Shown here piece by piece: positions 59,501 through 64,000 of a stretch of 64,000 nt of DNA. The DNA is taken from NCBI GenBank assembly GCA_000163695.1, contig GG774889.1:688515-752514 (forward strand), given 5' to 3'. The notes under the pieces were generated by a model, which searched no databases, was not told the origin of the DNA, and saw nothing but the letters and a program-made list of their open reading frames with translations. The DNA comes from Bacteroidetes oral taxon 274 str. F0058. Lineage in GTDB: Bacteria > Bacteroidota > Bacteroidia > Bacteroidales > Paludibacteraceae. Positions within the stretch are counted from its first letter, which is position 1. Each line of letters begins with the position of its first letter. Made by a program: the position numbers and the translations under genes.

Positions 59501-61519
59501 ATGATGAAAAAAACAATCTTATCGCTCTTCGTTGCAGTCAATATCACTCTCGTATGCGGTCAGGTCAATACCGAACACCTTATGCGTGTGGGCAATAATG
59601 CTATGTACTTCAACGATTATGTGCTGGCTATACAATATTTCAACAAAGTAATAAATGCCAAACCCTATATCGAGCAGGCATATATGTATCGTGCTTTCGC
59701 AAAGATTTCGCTCGAAGATTACAACGGTGCTCTCGACGACCTCGACCGTGCCATAGCGAAAAACCAATTCATTCCTCACGCATATTATGCCCGCGGATAC
59801 GTCTATAACAGGCTCGGAGAGTATGCCAAAGCCGAAAGCGATTTCTCGAAAGCCCTCGAACTTAGTCCCGAGAATACAAGCTATCTGATAGGGCGTCTGG
59901 AGGCATACGATTTGCAAAAGAAATATACGGAAGAACTTGCCGACATCGATTTCATACTTCGTAAAAACGGTAGCAAAGAACCGCAGATAGCAATAGAAAA
60001 AGGCAGGGTACAACTCTTGCTCGGCGATACTGTCGCCGCCTTTCGTACGATGGATTCTGTCGTCGGCAGACACAGTTATCTCGCTGCGGCGTGGGGTGGC
60101 AGGGCATTGATTAATATGTTGATGGAAAAGAACGATTCTGCCTTGGCAGACTACAACGTCGCTATATCGCTACGTACCGATAATGCTGAGCATTATATCA
60201 ATAGAGCCAATCTTTTTTACAAAAAACACAACTATCGGGCGGCTTTGTCAGACCTCAGTAAGGCTCTCGAACTGTCGCATAACAACAAAATGGCTCTTTT
60301 CAACCGTTCGCTGATAACGTTCGAGATAGGCGATTATAACAAGGCTCTGGCTGACCTCAATCAATTGGTCAAAATCGATGGCAAAATGTATGAGGCTCGT
60401 TATCAACGTGCCATTATCAGTCAGAAACTCGGACGACACCGAGAGGCTATCGCAGACCTTAGTAAAATCATAGAACGCTATCCGAACTTTGCTCCCGCAT
60501 ATTCGCTGAGAGCAGAGTCGTACAACAAGTTACAGAACAACAAAGCCTCTTACCGCGATATGCAGACGGCGATACAGATAGAAAGCAAACGCAGACAGCA
60601 TAAAAAAACATCGGCAAAGGACGACGATGAGCCGAACAACGAAGCAAAGATAGCTAACAGCGAATCGGGAGTGAGCGATTGGGCAAAACTATTCGAGATG
60701 ACAGAAGATAAGGGCGATGATAAGTTCGGAAAAAATTCCGTAAGAGGCAATATCCAGAACCGTCAGGTAGACGTAAAACCTCAGGACAATTTTGTGCTCT
60801 CGCCATATCGTATCAATAAAAATGTAGAGCCCGAACACTACTTCTCGGCACAGCTCAATAAACTGAACGACCTGCACAAGAACGATATGCGGCTGTACTT
60901 TGTCTGCTCCGAGATACCCCTTACCGATGCTCTGGTCGCTTATCACTTCAAAAACATAGACCTCATCTCCGAGAAGATAGCTGCCGACAAAGATAATTAC
61001 TACAACTACCTGTATCGTGCTATCAACTATACGCTCGTGCAGGACTTCGACAATGCCGTCAACGATTTCTCTGAGGCGATAAAGCTCGACGGAGGCAGTG
61101 CCCTTGCTTATATGTGCCGTGCCGAAGTTCGTCGCAAGAAGCTCGAGGTGGCAATATCGTCGGAGGCAGACAATACGAAGAGTGTCGTCAAAGAACCTGT
61201 CGAGGCTACCGACAAGAAGTTTTTGCACGACTTCGAACTCCTCATACGCGACTACGATACGGCAATCGGCATCGACCCCGAACTGTTTTTCGCTTACTAC
61301 AACAAGGCAAACATTATGTCGCGTCTGCAAGACTACAACGCAGCCATTGCATTGTACACGCAGGCGATAGGTATCAATAAAAAGTTTGCCGAGGCGTACT
61401 ACAATCGCGGGCTTACATATATTTATCTTGGCGAGACACAGAAAGGCGTTGCAGACCTCAGCAAAGCGGGCGAACTCGGCTTGTACGAGGCATATAACCT
61501 GATAAAGAAATTGAGATAG
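59501..61519 (+). CDS. Secreted TPR-repeat protein
   Basis: The 672-residue protein has a signal peptide (TILSLFVAVNITLVCG, cleavage near 20). About nine TPR units follow in two blocks (about 25-380 and 460-660), with motifs such as AYMYRAFAKISLEDYNGAL, AYYARGYVYNRLGEYAKAE and AYYNRGLTYIYLGETQKGV. A charged, low-complexity linker (HKKTSAKDDDEPNNEAK) lies between. It should scaffold protein contacts in the periplasm or at the outer membrane. The start at 59501 is set by the signal peptide. A bidirectional terminator follows. Confidence 0.9.
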   Translation: MMKKTILSLFVAVNITLVCGQVNTEHLMRVGNNAMYFNDYVLAIQYFNKVINAKPYIEQAYMYRAFAKISLEDYNGALDDLDRAIAKNQFIPHAYYARGYVYNRLGEYAKAESDFSKALELSPENTSYLIGRLEAYDLQKKYTEELADIDFILRKNGSKEPQIAIEKGRVQLLLGDTVAAFRTMDSVVGRHSYLAAAWGGRALINMLMEKNDSALADYNVAISLRTDNAEHYINRANLFYKKHNYRAALSDLSKALELSHNNKMALFNRSLITFEIGDYNKALADLNQLVKIDGKMYEARYQRAIISQKLGRHREAIADLSKIIERYPNFAPAYSLRAESYNKLQNNKASYRDMQTAIQIESKRRQHKKTSAKDDDEPNNEAKIANSESGVSDWAKLFEMTEDKGDDKFGKNSVRGNIQNRQVDVKPQDNFVLSPYRINKNVEPEHYFSAQLNKLNDLHKNDMRLYFVCSEIPLTDALVAYHFKNIDLISEKIAADKDNYYNYLYRAINYTLVQDFDNAVNDFSEAIKLDGGSALAYMCRAEVRRKKLEVAISSEADNTKSVVKEPVEATDKKFLHDFELLIRDYDTAIGIDPELFFAYYNKANIMSRLQDYNAAIALYTQAIGINKKFAEAYYNRGLTYIYLGETQKGVADLSKAGELGLYEAYNLIKKLR

Positions 61520-61668
61520 ACGTTTGAATGTTTAACTGTTTAATCGTTGAACTGTTCAATCCGGTAGACTATTGTATGCGGTTCGTAATTACTAATTCGT
61601 AATAGACCTTTTACTTCATAGAATTCGTAATTCGTAATTAATTATTCATCTCCCTTGCTTTATATGAT

Positions 61669-61702
61669 AAAAAAGGGCGACGAATCTACGTCACCCTTTT
61701 TT
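61669..61702. terminator. Bidirectional terminator between the TPR gene and a minus-strand gene
   Basis: AAAAAAGGGCGACG and CGTCACCCTTTTTT form a long stem with one mismatch, with A and T runs on both ends. Confidence 0.85.
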
Positions 61703-61713
61703 GACAGATAGTT

Positions 61714-62022
61714 TTACCTCTTGTCGTCGAAGCCGAACTCTACCCATCGTTCTCTGGCGAAGTCGAGTTTGATACGCTTCTTGGCATCGGCATAGTGGAC
61801 GTCTATCTCTTTACGGAGAGTGTCGAGACGCGCCGTCTGCGTTTTGAGGTCGGCTTTGAGCTTTTCTTGTACAGAGTTGAGCTCTGCTGCAAGGTCTGCC
61901 TTTTTTGCCAAATCTTCGATAAATTCCTCTGTCAAAGGCTTAGGTAACGTTTCTTTGTTGTTACGCATAGCTTCTACAAGCAACTTTGCTTTGTTAATTT
62001 TTTCTGCAAAACTTTTTGGCAT
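61714..62022 (-). CDS. Coiled-coil hypothetical protein
   Basis: The 102-residue soluble protein has a basic start (MPKSFAEKINKAKLLVEAM), then a long charged coiled-coil (AAELNSVQEKLKADLKTQT, DTLRKEIDVHYADAKKRI) and ends FARERWVEFGFDDKR. No family is named; similar short coiled-coil proteins occur in Bacteroidota. It is monocistronic, with a T-rich leader. Confidence 0.65.
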   Translation of the reverse strand: MPKSFAEKINKAKLLVEAMRNNKETLPKPLTEEFIEDLAKKADLAAELNSVQEKLKADLKTQTARLDTLRKEIDVHYADAKKRIKLDFARERWVEFGFDDKR

Positions 62023-62268
62023 AAAAACCTCCTTTTTTTTGATGAATAACTTATATTATTTATTATAATATAATAACGTGGTCTTATATTATAATATTGT
62101 ATGCATCGGGTGACTTTTTTTATTTTATGTAAATTACTTTTCGGGATATGTTGTTTACTATATACTATATGTCGATTATAGCCTGATAAACCTTTTATTT
62201 TATAATAATAATGTTACTCGTCTATCGAGATATATTAATTATCCTTTGATAAACGTTATTTTACATTC

Positions 62269-62436
62269 GGGCGACGTTTCCCAAGACACGGGCAACGTTG
62301 ATTATTCTTAGGGCGACATTTCCCAAGACGCGGGCAACGTTGATTATTCTTCGGGCAACGTTTCCCAAGACGCGGGCAACGTTGATTATTCTTCGGGCGA
62401 CGTTTCCCAAGGCGCGGACAACGTTGATTAGCTTTC
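62269..62436. repeat. Four tandem 42-bp repeats, each built of two 21-bp halves
   Basis: Units start at 62269, 62311, 62353 and 62395. Each holds gggcgacgtttccc and, 21 bp on, gggcaacgttgat, so the core GGGCRACGTT recurs every 21 bp eight times. A degenerate half-unit (gataaacgtt) is in phase at 62248 and another (gagttatgtt) at 62437. Confidence 0.9.
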
Positions 62437-62460
62437 GAGTTATGTTACTCGTAGTACGGA

Positions 62461-62687
62461 TAAGATAAATTACTATATTTTTTAGGTGAAATATTATATT
62501 GTAGATAAATATTATTATTATTTTGAGGTGAAATGTTATTATTCACTTATAATCGATTATTGCATATTGGTACGATATTGTATATATTATAAAAAATATT
62601 ATTAAATCAATATTAATAACTGCCATTTTTTACGAGAGTATTATTATGTTGATATAAATTATTATTGTTTCGAGGTGAAATATTATC
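62461..62687. repeat. Three dispersed GAGGTGAAAT-type units
   Basis: The word aggtgaaat occurs at 62484, 62526 and 62673, each after an AT-rich lead (gataaattattat). Distances are 42 and 147 bp, both multiples of 21. GAGGTGAA also forms the half-site of the dyads at 47.8 kb. Confidence 0.6.
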
Positions 62688-62794
62688 CGTGCAAGATAAA
62701 ATATTAATATTTTTAGAAAAAATATTGTCTCTTGTACACCGTATACTATTGTAGATACGATAGCTTATGTGCGTAGCATAATACGGCGAATCCG

Positions 62795-64000
62795 TCAATG
62801 AGCTTCGAGCCAGTTATGACCGATGCCGATATCTACGATGAGCGGTACTCTGAGGCTGGCGGCGGTCTCCATAGCGTGTTTGACAGACTGCCGAAACTCG
62901 TCGACCTCCTCCGTCGGTACGTTAAATACCAACTCGTCGTGTACTTGCAGCATCATTTGGCTTCTGTAGTTGTGGTGTCTTATCGCCTCATCGACCTTTA
63001 TCATAGCTATCTTGATAATATCGGCAGCCGTGCCCTGAATAGGAGCATTTATTGCTATTCGTTCGGCGAAGCCGCGTACTCCGGCGTTTTGCGAATTGAT
63101 GTCGGGCAGGTACAGCTTGCGTCCGAAGAGAGTTTGTACGGAACCGTTGCGGCGAGCCTCTTCGATGGCTTGTTCCATATATCGTTTTACGTCGGGGAAC
63201 GATTCGAAATATCCGTCGATGAGAGCTGCCGCCTCCTTACGGGGTATATCGAGCCTCTCCGACAGCCCGAAAGCCGATATGCCGTAGATGATACCGAAGT
63301 TTGCGGTCTTGGCTTTTCGTCGCATATCGGAGGTAACCTCTTCGATAGGCACTTTGAATATACGCGCAGCTGTAGCGGCGTGGATATCTTGCCCCGAAGC
63401 GAAGGCGGAGAGCATATTGCGGTCGCCGCTAAGGTGTGCCATTATACGCAGCTCTACCTGCGAGTAGTCGGCAGAGAGCAAGACACAGCCAGGCTCGGCG
63501 ATGAATGCTTTGCGTATCTCGCGTCCGTAGTCGTCGCGGACGGGGATATTTTGCAGGTTGGGGTTCGACGAACTGAGTCTGCCCGTAGATACTACCGTCT
63601 GGTTGAACGAAGTGTGTATCTTATTTGTCTTCGGGTTGATGAGTTTGGGCAGAGCCTCGACGTAGGTGCTCAGCAGTTTCTTGAGCCCCCGATGTTCGAG
63701 TATCAATTTTATTATCGGGTGGCGGTTTCTGAGCTTTTGGAGCGTCTCCTCGTCGGTGCGGTACTGTCCTGTCTTGGTCTTGGTGGGCTTCTCCACTATC
63801 CTCAGCCTCTCGAAAAGCAGTTCGCCTATCTGTTTTGGCGACGATATATTTATTGGAAGGTCTACGTAGGCGAGTATATCTCTCTCTATCTTCTGCAACT
63901 CTCTTTTTAGTGTCTCGGCATACGAGGCGAGGGCGAAGTCGTCTATCAGTACGCCGTTGCTCTCCATCTTGGCGAGTATGGGCACAAGCGGCATCTCTAT
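62795..64000 (-). CDS. polA: DNA polymerase I, C-terminal part (gene runs off the window)
   Basis: The 401 residues visible cover the polymerase domain: palm motif A DYSQVELRIMAHLSGD, O-helix RRKAKTANFGIIYG, and motif C LQVHDELVFNVP. The thumb is also seen (SSPKQIGELLFERLRI), with the start of the fragment at EMPLVPILAKMESNGVLID (given as EMPLVPILAKMESNG). The 3'-5' and 5'-3' nuclease domains lie beyond 64000. It fills gaps in replication and repair. Confidence 0.97.
   Translation of the reverse strand: MEMPLVPILAKMESNGVLIDDFALASYAETLKRELQKIERDILAYVDLPINISSPKQIGELLFERLRIVEKPTKTKTGQYRTDEETLQKLRNRHPIIKLILEHRGLKKLLSTYVEALPKLINPKTNKIHTSFNQTVVSTGRLSSSNPNLQNIPVRDDYGREIRKAFIAEPGCVLLSADYSQVELRIMAHLSGDRNMLSAFASGQDIHAATAARIFKVPIEEVTSDMRRKAKTANFGIIYGISAFGLSERLDIPRKEAAALIDGYFESFPDVKRYMEQAIEEARRNGSVQTLFGRKLYLPDINSQNAGVRGFAERIAINAPIQGTAADIIKIAMIKVDEAIRHHNYRSQMMLQVHDELVFNVPTEEVDEFRQSVKHAMETAASLRVPLIVDIGIGHNWLEAH

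Larger units (their letters stand above)
62023..62794. other. Long AT-rich noncoding region with periodic repeats
   Basis: No gene is seen in these 772 bp. It contains the 42-bp tandem array (62269-62436) and three GAGGTGAAAT-type units (62461-62687). It separates the coiled-coil gene's 5' end from the polA 3' end, so it could hold a promoter, a small RNA or a protein-binding region. Confidence 0.7.

Noticed and set aside
62269..62436. CRISPR array
   Set aside because: Unit is 42 bp with no variable spacers; the two 21-bp halves are themselves related, and no cas gene is nearby.
62269..62436. Reverse-strand frame with 14-residue repeats (PKNNQRCPRLGK type)
   Set aside because: It is open only because the unit length is a multiple of three; there is no start codon and a stop lies just upstream.
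62798..63910. Antisense open frame opposite polA (370 codons)
   Set aside because: Shadow of the conserved polymerase domain; no motifs or promoter of its own.

Overview
The window is a chromosomal segment of a Bacteroidota bacterium, most likely of the order Bacteroidales. The evidence is recurrent TAnnTTTG promoter -7 elements 15-65 bp before starts, few Shine-Dalgarno sites, two secreted delta-60 proteins with Por-secretion (T9SS type A) C-terminal signals, a Bacteroidota-type LptD, a C69 dipeptidase, PPDK, a flavodoxin/DUF2023 pair and a short-gamma Na+-pumping decarboxylase. No rRNA or tRNA gene was recognised. The left edge cuts an IS1595/ISXO2-like element and the right edge cuts polA.

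Layout. 0-6 kb: IS end, XRE regulator, C69 peptidase, surE, a methyltransferase and flavodoxin. 6-10.4 kb: minus-strand ribosomal genes rpsL-rpsG, then directly rpmJ-rpsM-rpsK-rpsD-rpoA-rplQ; the block from fusA through S10/spc to infA that normally lies between them is absent, and fusA sits alone at 27.2 kb. 10.6-20 kb: ppdK, a Big_2 lipoprotein, a sirtuin, and two tandem delta-60 genes that carry duplicated leaders and terminators. 20-27 kb: recO, a truncated glycosyltransferase, a radical SAM protein, an acyltransferase, a POT transporter and a cardiolipin synthase. 27-33 kb: fusA, a KASIII, and an aromatic amino acid lyase-FabG pair that recalls aryl-polyene/flexirubin loci. 33-42 kb: oadB with a 46-aa gamma subunit, TerC, dihydroorotase, rsfS, dapB, a MerR regulator and lptD.

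42-47.8 kb is an AT-rich, one-strand array of about ten small genes. Four are SUKH (SMI1/KNR4)-like, one resembles DUF6756 and one is TPR-like; the rest are unrecognised. The gaps hold gene-end duplications, a G8 tract and a possible toxin-tail relic. It looks like an orphan polyimmunity island without a toxin gene, and is the most unusual locus here.

47.8-64 kb: a glycogen debranching enzyme and GT4 operon, a cytidylate-kinase-like protein, a YtxH/holin-like membrane group leading to rodA, a fused GT4-GT2 glycosyltransferase, marC, rmuC, a KamB-like P-loop protein, a large TPR protein, and a 770-bp noncoding region with a 42-bp (2 x 21 bp) tandem array before polA.
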